Shown: in pieces, positions 43,947 to 54,000 of the stretch
Numbering within the stretch: the stretch's first letter is position 1
How the letters are laid out: the number at the start of each line of letters is the position of its first letter
Origin: Nemertoderma westbladi
Taxonomy: Eukaryota > Xenacoelomorpha > Nemertodermatida > Nemertodermatidae
Length of the DNA stretch: 64,000 bases
Assembly (NCBI GenBank): GCA_032718475.1
Contig: JAUCBJ010007484.1
Location: 62,001-126,000, forward strand
Direction: 5' to 3'
Position numbers and translations under genes: made by a program
The notes under the pieces: model-generated
What the model was told of the DNA's origin: nothing
The model's database searches: none
Seen by the model: only the letters and a program-made list of their open reading frames with translations

Positions 43947-44034
43947 CCGGTCTGGTAGCTCAGTACAGTCACCCGGCTGATGATAACCAGAAGTTTGAAA
44001 CCTAGGTACCGGGTTCGAGCCCCAATAGGGCCGG
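43947..44034 (+). ncRNA. Type I hammerhead ribozyme, copy A1
   Basis: A self-cleaving RNA motif that would cut multimeric transcripts into 371-nt monomers with 5'-OH and 2',3'-cyclic phosphate ends. Stem I is ACCCGG (43,971-43,976) paired with CCGGGT (44,009-44,014). The core CTGATGA is at 43,977-43,983. Stem II is AAC/GTT around loop CAGAA, closed by a T-T mismatch where G-C is usual (43,984-43,996). GAAA is at 43,997-44,000. Stem III is ACC-TA-GGT (44,000-44,007). The cleavage-site base is A44008, so the cut falls between 44,008 and 44,009. Outside, stem I continues with GCTC/GAGC, TGG/CCA and CCGGTC/GGCCGG. It then extends through an imperfect outer helix between about 43,930-43,946 and 44,035-44,052 (AGCGAAA/TTTCGCT). 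All invariant core bases are present. Activity is inferred. Confidence 0.88.
43956..44021 (+). promoter_or_regulatory. tRNA-like internal Pol III promoter (A and B boxes), copy A1
   Basis: The B box GTTCGAGCC (44,013-44,021) matches GWTCRANNC perfectly. An A-box-like TAGCTCAGTAC (43,956-43,966) matches TRGYNNARNNG at all positions but the last. The gap of 46 bases is in the normal range. The boxes lie in the two strands of ribozyme stem I, so promoter and ribozyme overlap. The schistosome SM-alpha hammerhead repeats are a known precedent for a Pol III promoter with a hammerhead. The same boxes recur in the other four copies at 371-bp steps. Whether Pol III really transcribes it is not shown. 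Confidence 0.6.
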
Positions 44035-44040
44035 TTGATA

Positions 44041-44045
44041 TTTTT
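44041..44045 (+). terminator. T5 run, possible Pol III terminator, copy A1
   Basis: TTTTT lies 20 bases after the B box, in the outer strand of stem I. A Pol III transcript starting just upstream of the A box would be only about 100 nt if it stopped here. Equivalent runs occur in the other four monomers. Confidence 0.4.
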
Positions 44046-44317
44046 CGCTATGGAGAGCATTATCATATTGTCCTATCTACATTATATATTTAATTCACCG
44101 TCACTCACCCCACAACAATTCATTTATTATTATTAATTAACAGCCTGGGCCAGGCATTACGGGGTTACAGTGGTTTCTACAACACTGTATAATAGTTATT
44201 CTTTGAGGCATGGTTGCCATTTCTGGCAGAGCACGGGAATAACGAACGAACTTGTACTTTCCTTTGAGTGATTAGTTGGCCTAAATATGATCTCCCACTC
44301 CACAGCGAAATATTCAT

Positions 44318-44405
44318 CCGGTCTGGTAGCTCAGTACAGTCACCCGGCTGATGATAACCAGAAGTTTGAAACCTAGGTACCGGGTTCGAGCCCCAATAGG
44401 GCCGG
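44318..44405 (+). ncRNA. Type I hammerhead ribozyme, copy A2
   Basis: Identical to copy A1 and exactly 371 bp downstream. CTGATGA is at 44,348-44,354, GAAA at 44,368-44,371, and the predicted cut is between 44,379 and 44,380. With A1 it defines a 371-nt excised RNA (44,009-44,379). It lies in the partial second monomer, which still holds the whole ribozyme. Confidence 0.87.
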
Positions 44406-44457
44406 TTGATATTTTTCGCTATGGAGAGCATTATCATATTGTCCTATCTACATTATA

Positions 44458-44468
44458 GGTTGTAGGAT
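44458..44468 (+). repeat. Target-site duplication, right (block A)
   Basis: GGTTGTAGGAT, an exact copy of 43,749-43,759. The satellite resumes with TATGTTAGAGTG after it. Confidence 0.85.
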
Positions 44469-47467
44469 GTATGTTAGAGTGTAGGCTTTAGAACCATAAC
44501 AAGGTAAATGATTGTAGGAAGTATGTTTGAGTGTAGACTTTAGAACCATAACAGGATGTATGATTGTAGGATGTATGTTTGAGTGTAGACTTTAGAACCA
44601 TAACAGGGTGTATGATTGTAGGATGTATGTTAGAGTGTAGACTTTAGAACCATAACAGGGTGTATGATTGTAGGATGTAGTATGTTTGAGTGTAGACTTT
44701 AGAACCATAACAGGGTGTATGATTGTAGGAAGTATGTTTGAGTGTAGACTTTAGAACCATAACAGGGTGTATGATTGTAGGATGTAGTATGTTTGAGTGT
44801 AGTCTTTAGAACCATAACAGGGTGTATGATTGTAGGATGTATGTTTGAGTGTAGACTTTAGAACCATAACAAGGTAAATGATTGTAGGAAGTATGTTTGA
44901 GTGTAGACTTTAGAACCATAACAGGATGTATGATTGTAGGATGTATGTTTGAGTGTAGACTTTAGAACCATAACAGGATGTATGATTGTAGGATGTATGT
45001 TTGAGTGTAGACTTTAGAACCATAACAAGGTAAATGATTGTAGGAAGTATGTTTGAGTGTAGACTTTAGAACCATAACAGGATGTATGATTGTAGGATGT
45101 ATGTTTGAGTGTAGACTTTAGAACCATAACAAGGTAAATGATTGTAGGAAGTATGTTTGAGTGTAGACTTTAGAACCATAACAGGATGTATGATTGTAGG
45201 ATGTATGTTTGAGTGTAGACTTTAGAACCATAACAAGGTAAATGATTGTAGGAAGTATGTTTGAGTGTAGACTTTAGAACCATAACAGGATGTATGATTG
45301 TAGGATGTATGTTTGAGTGTAGACTTTAGAACCATAACAGGGTGAATGATTGTAGGATGTATGTTTGAGTGTAGACTTTAGAACCATAACAGGGTGTATG
45401 ATTGTAGGAAGTATGTTTGAGTGTAGACTTTAGAACCATAACAGGATGTATGATTGTAGGATGTATGTTTGAGTGTAGACTTTAGAACCATAACAGGATG
45501 TATGATTGTAGGATGTATGTTTGAGTGTAGACTTTAGAACCATAACAGGATGTATGATTGTAGGATGTATGTTTGAGTGTAGACTTTAGAACCATAACAA
45601 GGTAAATGATTGTAGGAAGTATGTTTGAGTGTAGACTTTAGAACCATAACAGGATGTATGATTGTAGGATGTATGTTTGAGTGTAGACTTTAGAACCATA
45701 ACAAGGTAAATGATTGTAGGAAGTATGTTTGAGTGTAGACTTTAGAACCATAACAGGATGTATGATTGTAGGATGTATGTTTGAGTGTAGACTTTAGAAC
45801 CATAACAGGGTGAATGATTGTAGGATGTATGTTTGAGTGTAGACTTTAGAACCATAACAGGGTGTATGATTGTAGGAAGTATGTTTGAGTGTAGACTTTA
45901 GAACCATAACAGGATGTATGATTGTAGGATGTATGTTTGAGTGTAGACTTTAGAACCATAACAGGATGTATGATTGTAGGATGTATGTTTGAGTGTAGAC
46001 TTTAGAACCATAACTGGGTGTATGACTGTAGGATGTATGTTTGAGTGTAGACTTTAGAACCATAACAGGGTGTATGATTGTAGGATGTAGTATGTTTGAG
46101 TGTAGACTTTAGAACCATAACAGGGTGTATGATTGTAGGATGTATGTTTGAGTGTAGTCTTTAGAACCATAACAGGATGTATGATTGTAGGATGTATGTT
46201 TGAGTGTAGACTTTAGAACCATAACAGGGTGTATGATTGTAGGATGTATGTTTGAGTGTAGACTTTAGAACCATAACAGGGTGTATGATTGTAGGATGTA
46301 TGTTTGAGTGTAGTCTTTAGAACCATAACAGGATGTATGATTGTAGGATGTATGTTTGAGTGTAGACTTTAGAACCATAACAGGGTGTATGATTGTAGGA
46401 TGTATGTTTGAGTGTAGACTTTAGAACCATAACAGGGTGTATGATTGTAGGATGTATGTTTGAGTGTAGACTTTAGAACCATAACAGGGTGTATGATTGC
46501 AGATTATAGGATGTATGTTTGAGTGTAGACTTTAGAACCATAACAGGGTGTATGATTGTAGGATGTAGTATGTTTGAGTGTAGACTTTAGAACCATAACA
46601 GGGTGTATGATTGTAGATTGTAGGATGTAGTATGTTTGAGTGTAGACTTTAGAACCATAACAGGGTGTATGATTGTAGGATGTAGTATGTTTGAGTGTAG
46701 ACTTTAGAACCATAACAGGATGTATGATTGTAGATTGTAGGATGTATGTTTGAGTGTAGACTTTAGAACCATAACAGGGTGTATGATTGTAGGATGTAGT
46801 ATGTTTGAGTGTAGACTTTAGAACCATAACAGGATGTATGATTGTAGATTGTAGGATGTATGTTTGAGTGTAGACTTTAGAACCATAACAGGGTGTATGA
46901 TTGTAGATTGTAGGAAGTATGTTTGAGTGTAGACTTTAGAACCATAACAGGGTGTATGATTGTAGATTGTAGGATGTATGTTTGAGTGTAGACTTTAGAA
47001 CCATAACAGGGTGTATGATTGTAGATTGTAGGATGTATGTTTGAGTGTAGACTTTAGAACCATAACAGGGTGTATGATTGTCGATTGTAGGATGTATGTT
47101 TGAGTGTAGACTTTAGAACCATAACAGGGTGTATGATTGTCGATTGTAGGATGTATGTTTGAGTGTAGACTTTAGAACCATAACAGGGTGTATGATTATA
47201 GGATGTATGTTTGAGTGTAGACTTTAGAACCATAACAGGGTGTATGATTGTAGGATGTATGTTTGAGTGTAGACTTTAGAACCATAACAGGGTGTATGAT
47301 TGTAGATTGTAGGATGTATGTTTGAGTGTAGACTTTAGAACCATAACAGGGTGTATGATTGTAGATTGTAGGATGTATGTTTGAGTGTAGACTTTAGAAC
47401 CATAACAGGGTGTATGATTATAGGATGTATGTTTGAGTGTAGACTTTAGAACCATAACAGGATGAAT

Positions 47468-47478
47468 GGTTGTAGGAT
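47468..47478 (+). repeat. Target-site duplication, left (block B)
   Basis: GGTTGTAGGAT before the second insertion, identical to the pair around block A. Same target and same leader (CAGAACAGAA) mean block B is a duplicate of block A rather than an independent insertion. Confidence 0.85.
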
Positions 47479-47665
47479 CAGAACAGAACAGCCTGGGCCA
47501 GGCATTACGGGGTTACAGTGGTTTCTACAACACTGTATAATAGTTATTCTTTGAGGCATGGTTGCCATTTCTGGCAGAGCACGGGAATAACGAACGAACT
47601 TGTACTTTCCTTTGAGTGATTAGTTGGCCTAAATATGATCTCCCACTCCACAGCGAAATATTCAT

Positions 47666-47753
47666 CCGGTCTGGTAGCTCAGTACAGTCACCCGGCTGAT
47701 GATAACCAGAAGTTTGAAACCTAGGTACCGGGTTCGAGCCCCAATAGGGCCGG
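47666..47753 (+). ncRNA. Type I hammerhead ribozyme, copy B1
   Basis: Same sequence as copy A1. CTGATGA is at 47,696-47,702 and the predicted cut is between 47,727 and 47,728. The A/B boxes and outer stem I are present. Confidence 0.87.
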
Positions 47754-48036
47754 TTGATATTTTTCGCTATGGAGAGCATTATCATATTGTCCTATCTACA
47801 TTATATATTTAATTCACCGTCACTCACCCCACAACAATTCATTTATTATTATTAATTAACAGCCTGGGCCAGGCATTACGGGGTTACAGTGGTTTCTACA
47901 ACACTGTATAATAGTTATTCTTTGAGGCATGGTTGCCATTTCTGGCAGAGCACGGGAATAACGAACGAACTTGTACTTTCCTTTGAGTGATTAGTTGGCC
48001 TAAATATGATCTCCCACTCCACAGCGAAATATTCAT

Positions 48037-48124
48037 CCGGTCTGGTAGCTCAGTACAGTCACCCGGCTGATGATAACCAGAAGTTTGAAACCTAGGTACC
48101 GGGTTCGAGCCCCAATAGGGCCGG
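48037..48124 (+). ncRNA. Type I hammerhead ribozyme, copy B2
   Basis: Same sequence as copy A1. CTGATGA is at 48,067-48,073 and the predicted cut is between 48,098 and 48,099. With B1 it defines one full 371-nt monomer RNA. Confidence 0.87.
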
Positions 48125-48407
48125 TTGATATTTTTCGCTATGGAGAGCATTATCATATTGTCCTATCTACATTATATATTTAATTCACCGTCACTCACCC
48201 CACAACAATTCATTTATTATTATTAATTAACAGCCTGGGCCAGGCATTACGGGGTTACAGTGGTTTCTACAACACTGTATAATAGTTATTCTTTGAGGCA
48301 TGGTTGCCATTTCTGGCAGAGCACGGGAATAACGAACGAACTTGTACTTTCCTTTGAGTGATTAGTTGGCCTAAATATGATCTCCCACTCCACAGCGAAA
48401 TATTCAT

Positions 48408-48495
48408 CCGGTCTGGTAGCTCAGTACAGTCACCCGGCTGATGATAACCAGAAGTTTGAAACCTAGGTACCGGGTTCGAGCCCCAATAGGGCCGG
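48408..48495 (+). ncRNA. Type I hammerhead ribozyme, copy B3
   Basis: Same sequence as copy A1. CTGATGA is at 48,438-48,444 and the predicted cut is between 48,469 and 48,470. It lies in the partial third monomer, so block B can release two full monomer RNAs. Confidence 0.87.
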
Positions 48496-48547
48496 TTGAT
48501 ATTTTTCGCTATGGAGAGCATTATCATATTGTCCTATCTACATTATA

Positions 48548-48558
48548 GGTTGTAGGAT
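48548..48558 (+). repeat. Target-site duplication, right (block B)
   Basis: GGTTGTAGGAT, matching 47,468-47,478. The following satellite (TATGTTAGAGTGTAGGC) is the same as after block A. Confidence 0.85.
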
Positions 48559-50450
48559 GTATGTTAGAGTGTAGGCTTTAGAACCATAACAAGGTAAATG
48601 ATTGTAGGAAGTATGTTTGAGTGTAGACTTTAGAACCATAACAGGATGTATGATTGTAGGATGTATGTTTGAGTGTAGACTTTAGAACCATAACAGGATG
48701 TATGATTGTAGGATGTATGTTTGAGTGTAGACTTTAGAACCATAACAAGGTAAATGATTGTAGGAAGTATGTTTGAGTGTAGACTTTAGAACCATAACAG
48801 GATGTATGATTGTAGGATGTATGTTTGAGTGTAGACTTTAGAACCATAACAGGATGTATGATTGTAGGATGTATGTTTGAGTGTAGACTTTAGAACCATA
48901 ACAAGGTAAATGATTGTAGGAAGTATGTTTGAGTGTAGACTTTAGAACCATAACAGGATGTATGATTGTAGGAAGTATGTTTGAGTGTAGACTTTAGAAC
49001 CATAACAAGGTAAATGATTGTAGGAAGTATGTTTGAGTGTAGACTTTAGAACCATAACAGGATGTATGATTGTAGGATGTATGTTTGAGTGTAGACTTTA
49101 GAACCATAACAGGATGTATGATTGTAGGATGTATGTTTGAGTGTAGACTTTAGAACCATAACAAGGTAAATGATTGTAGGAAGTATGTTTGAGTGTAGAC
49201 TTTAGAACCATAACAGGATGTATGATTGTAGGATGTATGTTTGAGTGTAGACTTTAGAACCATAACAAGGTAAATGATTGTAGGAAGTATGTTTGAGTGT
49301 AGACTTTAGAACCATAACAGGGTGTATGATTGTAGGATGTATGTTTGAGTGTAGACTTTAGAACCATAACAGGATGTATGATTGTAGGAAGTATGTTTGA
49401 GTGTAGACTTTAGAACCATAACAGGATGTATGATTGTAGGAAGTATGTTTGAGTGTAGACTTTAGAACCATAACAGGATGAATGATTGTAGGAAGTATGT
49501 TTGAGTGTAGACTTTAGAACCATAACAGGATGTATGATTGTAGGAAGTATGTTTGAGTGTAGACTTTAGAACCATAACAGGGTAAATGATTGTAGGATGT
49601 ATGTTTGAGTGTAGACTTTAGAACCATAACAGGGTGTATGATTGTAGGATGTATGTTTGAGTGTAGACTTTAGAACCATAACAGGGTGTATGATTGTAGG
49701 ATGTAGTATGTTTGAGTGTAGACTTTAGAACCATAACAGGGTGTATGATTGTAGGAAGTATGTTTGAGTGTAGACTTTAGAACCATAACAGGATGTATGA
49801 TTGTAGGAAGTATGTTTGAGTGTAGACTTTAGAACCATAACAGGATGAATGATTGTAGGAAGTATGTTTGAGTGTAGACTTTAGAACCATAACAGGATGT
49901 ATGATTGTAGGAAGTATGTTTGAGTGTAGACTTTAGAACCATAACAGGATGTATGATTGTAGGAAGTATGTTTGAGTGTAGACTTTAGAACCATAACAGG
50001 GTGTATGATTGTAGATTGTAGGATGTATGTTTGAGTGTAGTCTTTAGAACCATAACAGGATGTATGATTGTAGGAAGTATGTTTGAGTGTAGACTTTAGA
50101 ACCATAACAGGGTGTATGATTGTAGATTGTAGGATGTATGTTTGAGTGTAGTCTTTAGAACCATAACAGGGTGTATGATTGTAGGATGTATGTTTGAGTG
50201 TAGACTTTAGAACCATAACAGGATGTATGATTGTAGGAAGTATGTTTGAGTGTAGACTTTAGAACCATAACAGGATGTATGATTGTAGGAAGTATGTTTG
50301 AGTGTAGACTTTAGAACCATAACAGGATGTATGATTGTAGGAAGTATGTTTGAGTGTAGACTTTAGAACCATAACAGGGTAAATGATTGTAGGATGTATG
50401 TTTGAGTGTAGACTTTAGAACCATAACAGGGTGTATGATTGTAGATTGTA

Positions 50451-51000
50451 GAATGTATGTTTGAGTGTAGACTTTAGAACCATAACAGGGTGTATGATTG
50501 TAGGATGTAGTATGTTTGAGTGTAGACTTTAGAACCATAACAGGGTGTATGATTGTAGATTGTAGGATGTATGTTTGAGTGTAGACTTTAGAACCATAAC
50601 AGGGTGTATGATTGTAGGATGTATGTTTGAGTGTAGACATTAGAACCATAACAGGGTGTATGATTGTAGATTGTAGGATGTATGTTTGAGTGTAGACTTT
50701 AGAACCATAACAGGGTGTATGATTGTAGGATGTATGTTTGAGTGTAGTCTTTAGAACCATAACAGGGTGTATGATTGTAGATTGTAGAATGTATGTTTGA
50801 GTGTAGACTTTAGAACCATAACAGGGTGTATGATTGTAGGATGTAGTATGTTTGAGTGTAGACTTTAGAACCATAACAGGGTGTATGATTGTAGATTGTA
50901 GGATGTATGTTTGAGTGTAGACTTTAGAACCATAACAGGGTGTATGATTGTAGGATGTATGTTTGAGTGTAGACATTAGAACCATAACAGGGTGTATGAT
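50451..51000. repeat. 336-bp higher-order repeat in the satellite
   Basis: Two rare markers recur at the same interval. GTAGAATGTATG has its variant at 50,451 and again at 50,787. GTAGACATTAG has its variant at 50,638 and again at 50,974. Both intervals are 336 bp, which fits six basic units (three 52/59 pairs, one of them lengthened by 3 bp). This is a recent block duplication. Confidence 0.75.
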
Positions 51001-54000
51001 TGTAGATTGTAGGATGTATGTTTGAGTGTAGACTTTAGAACCATAACAGGGTAAATGATTGTAGGATGTATGTTTGAGTGTAGACTTTAGAACCATACCA
51101 GGGTGTATGATTGTAGGATGTATGTTTGAGTGTAGACTTTAGAACCATAACAGGGTGTATGATTGTAGATTGTAGGATGTATGTTTGAGTGTAGTCTTTA
51201 GAACCATAACAGGGTGTATGATTGTAGATTGTAGGATGTATGTTTGAGTGTAGACTTTAGAACCATAACAGGGTAAATGATTGTAGGATGTATGTTTGAG
51301 TGTAGACTTTAGAACCATACCAGGGTGTATGATTGTAGGATGTATGTTTGAGTGTAGACTTTAGAACCATAACAGGGTGTATGATTGTAGGATGTAGTAT
51401 GTTTGAGTGTAGACTTTAGAACCATAACAGGGTGTATGATTGTAGGATGTATGTTTGAGTGTAGACTTTAGAACCATAACAGGGTGTATGATTGTAGATT
51501 GTAGGATGTATGTTTGAGTGTAGACTTTAGAACCATAACAGGGTAAATGATTGTAGGATGTATGTTTGAGTGTAGACTTTAGAACCATACCAGGGTGTAT
51601 GATTGTAGGATGTATGTTTGAGTGTAGACTTTAGAACCATAACAGGGTGTATGATTGTAGATTGTAGGATGTATGTTTGAGTGTAGTCTTTAGAACCATA
51701 ACAGGGTGTATGATTGTAGGAAGTATGTTTGAGTGTAGACTTTAGAACCATAACAGGATGAATGATTGTAGGAAGTATGTTTGAGTGTAGACTTTAGAAC
51801 CATAACAGGATGTATGATTGTAGGAAGTATGTTTGAGTGTAGACTTTAGAACCATAACAGGGTGTATGATTGTAGGAAGTAGTATGTTTGAGTGTAGACT
51901 TTAGAACCATAACAGGATGAATGATTGTAGTAAGTATGTTTGAGTGTAGACTTTAGAACCATAACAGGATGTATGATTGTAGGATGTATGTTTGAGTGTA
52001 GTCTTTAGAACCATAACAGGGTGTATGATTGTAGGAAGTATGTTTGAGTGTAGACTTTAGAACCATAACAGGATGAATGATTGTAGTAAGTATGTTTGAG
52101 TGTAGACTTTAGAACCATAACAGGATGTATGATTGTAGGAAGTATGTTTGAGTGTAGACTTTAGAACCATAACAGGATGAATGATTGTAGTAAGTATGTT
52201 TGAGTGTAGACTTTAGAACCATAACAGGGTGTATGATTGTAGGAAGTAGTATGTTTGAGTGTAGACTTTAGAACCATAACAGGATGAATGATTGTAGTAA
52301 GTATGTTTGAGTGTAGACTTTAGAACCATAACAGGGTGTATGATTGTAGATTGTAGGATGTATGTTTGAGTGTAGACTTTAGAACCATAACAGGGTGTAT
52401 GATTGTAGATTGTAGGATGTATGTTTGAGTGTAGACTTTAGAACCATAACAGGGTGTATGATTGTAGATTGTAGGATGTATGTTTGAGTGTAGACTTTAG
52501 AACCATAACAGGGTGTATGATTGTCGATTGTAGGATGTATGTTTGAGTGTAGACTTTAGAACCATAACAGGGTGTATGATTGTCGATTGTAGGATGTATG
52601 TTTGAGTGTAGACTTTAGAACCATAACAGGGTGTATGATTGTAGATTGTAGGATGTATGTTTGAGTGTAGACTTTAGAACCATAACAGGGTGTATGATTA
52701 TAGGATGTATGTTTGAGTGTAGACTTTAGAACCATAACAGGGTGTATGATTGTCGATTGTAGGATGTATGTTTGAGTGTAGACTTTAGAACCATAACAGG
52801 GTGTATGATTGTAGATTGTAGGATGTATGTTTGAGTGTAGACTTTAGAACCATAACAGGGTGTATGATTATAGGATGTATGTTTGAGTGTAGACTTTAGA
52901 ACCATAACAGGGTGTATGATTGTAGATTGTAGGATGTATGTTTGAGTGTAGACTTTAGAACCATAACAGGGTGTATGATTATAGGATGTATGTTTGAGTG
53001 TAGACTTTAGAACCATAACAGGATGAATGATTGTAGTAAGTATGTTTGAGTGTAGACTTTAGAACCATAACAGGGTGTATGATTATAGGATGTATGTTTG
53101 AGTGTAGACTTTAGAACCATAACAGGGTGTATGATTGTAGATTGTAGGATGTATGTTTGAGTGTAGACTTTAGAACCATAACAGGGTGTATGATTATAGG
53201 ATGTATGTTTGAGTGTAGACTTTAGAACCATAACAGGATGAATGATTGTAGTAAGTATGTTTGAGTGTAGACTTTAGAACCATAACAGGGTGTATGATTG
53301 TAGATTGTAGGATGTATGTTTGAGTGTAGACTTTAGAACCATAACAGGGTGTATGATTGTAGATTGTAGGATGTATGTTTGAGTGTAGACTTTAGAACCA
53401 TAACAGGGTGTATGATTGTAGATTGTAGGATGTATGTTTGAGTGTAGACTTTAGAACCATAACAGGGTGTATGATTGTCGATTGTAGGATGTATGTTTGA
53501 GTGTAGACTTTAGAACCATAACAGGGTGTATGATTGTCGATTGTAGGATGTATGTTTGAGTGTAGACTTTAGAACCATAACAGGGTGTATGATTGTAGAT
53601 TGTAGGATGTATGTTTGAGTGTAGACTTTAGAACCATAACAGGGTGTATGATTATAGGATGTATGTTTGAGTGTAGACTTTAGAACCATAACAGGGTGTA
53701 TGATTGTCGATTGTAGGATGTATGTTTGAGTGTAGACTTTAGAACCATAACAGGGTGTATGATTGTAGATTGTAGGATGTATGTTTGAGTGTAGACTTTA
53801 GAACCATAACAGGGTGTATGATTATAGGATGTATGTTTGAGTGTAGACTTTAGAACCATAACAGGGTGTATGATTGTAGGATGTATGTTTGAGTGTAGAC
53901 TTTAGAACCATAACAGGGTGTATGATTGTAGATTGTAGGATGTATGTTTGAGTGTAGACTTTAGAACCATAACAGGGTGTATGATTGTAGGAAGTATGTT

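Larger units (their letters stand above)
43760..44457 (+). mobile_element. Retrozyme-like insertion, block A (1 full + 1 partial 371-bp monomer)
   Basis: Non-satellite insertion. It starts with a 10-base leader (CAGAACAGAA). A full 371-bp monomer follows (43,770-44,140), then a second copy cut at 317 bp (44,141-44,457, ending CTACATTATA). The copies look identical over their shared length. Each carries a type I hammerhead ribozyme with Pol III-like boxes. The monomer is rich in other foldbacks: the palindrome CCTGGGCCAGG at 43,773-43,783, TACAGTG/CACTGTA at 43,795-43,818, and TGCCA/TGGCA at 43,844-43,857. It has no plausible protein. The whole is flanked by an 11-bp target-site duplication. 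Animal retrozymes are known as short tandem hammerhead monomers with short target-site duplications. An alternative is a remnant of the terminal repeats of a Penelope-like element, which also carry hammerheads. Confidence 0.85.
44458..47478. repeat. Satellite array, middle segment
   Basis: The same 52/55/59-bp satellite between the two retrozyme blocks, roughly 57 copies. Its left part carries AAGGTAAATG units. Its right part (46,011-47,478) is the second copy of the segment that precedes block A, with the same rare markers (TAACTGGGTG at 46,011, TTGCAGATTATAGG at about 46,498, GATTGTCGATTG near 47,080-47,150). No gene is seen. Confidence 0.95.
47479..48547 (+). mobile_element. Retrozyme-like insertion, block B (2 full + 1 partial monomers)
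   Basis: Same structure as block A: the 10-base leader, full monomers at 47,489-47,859 and 47,860-48,230, and a 317-bp partial monomer at 48,231-48,547 with the same right end. It differs from block A by exactly one extra 371-bp unit. Monomers look identical to those of block A. The extra copy most simply arose by unequal exchange or slippage between monomers after, or during, duplication of the satellite segment that carries the insertion. Confidence 0.85.

Noticed and set aside
43947-44034. A true tRNA gene
   Set aside because: A- and B-box matches and a partial acceptor-like pairing exist, but the T arm has only three of five pairs and the anticodon-arm region is occupied by the hammerhead core. 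A tRNA-like promoter is a better description.
43806-48527. Five identical 86-codon reverse-strand open frames (MIMLSIAKNINRPYWGSN...)
   Set aside because: They lie antisense to the hammerhead and Pol III boxes of each 371-bp monomer. Identity simply reflects recent duplication. No domain is recognisable, and the structured RNA explains the conservation better.
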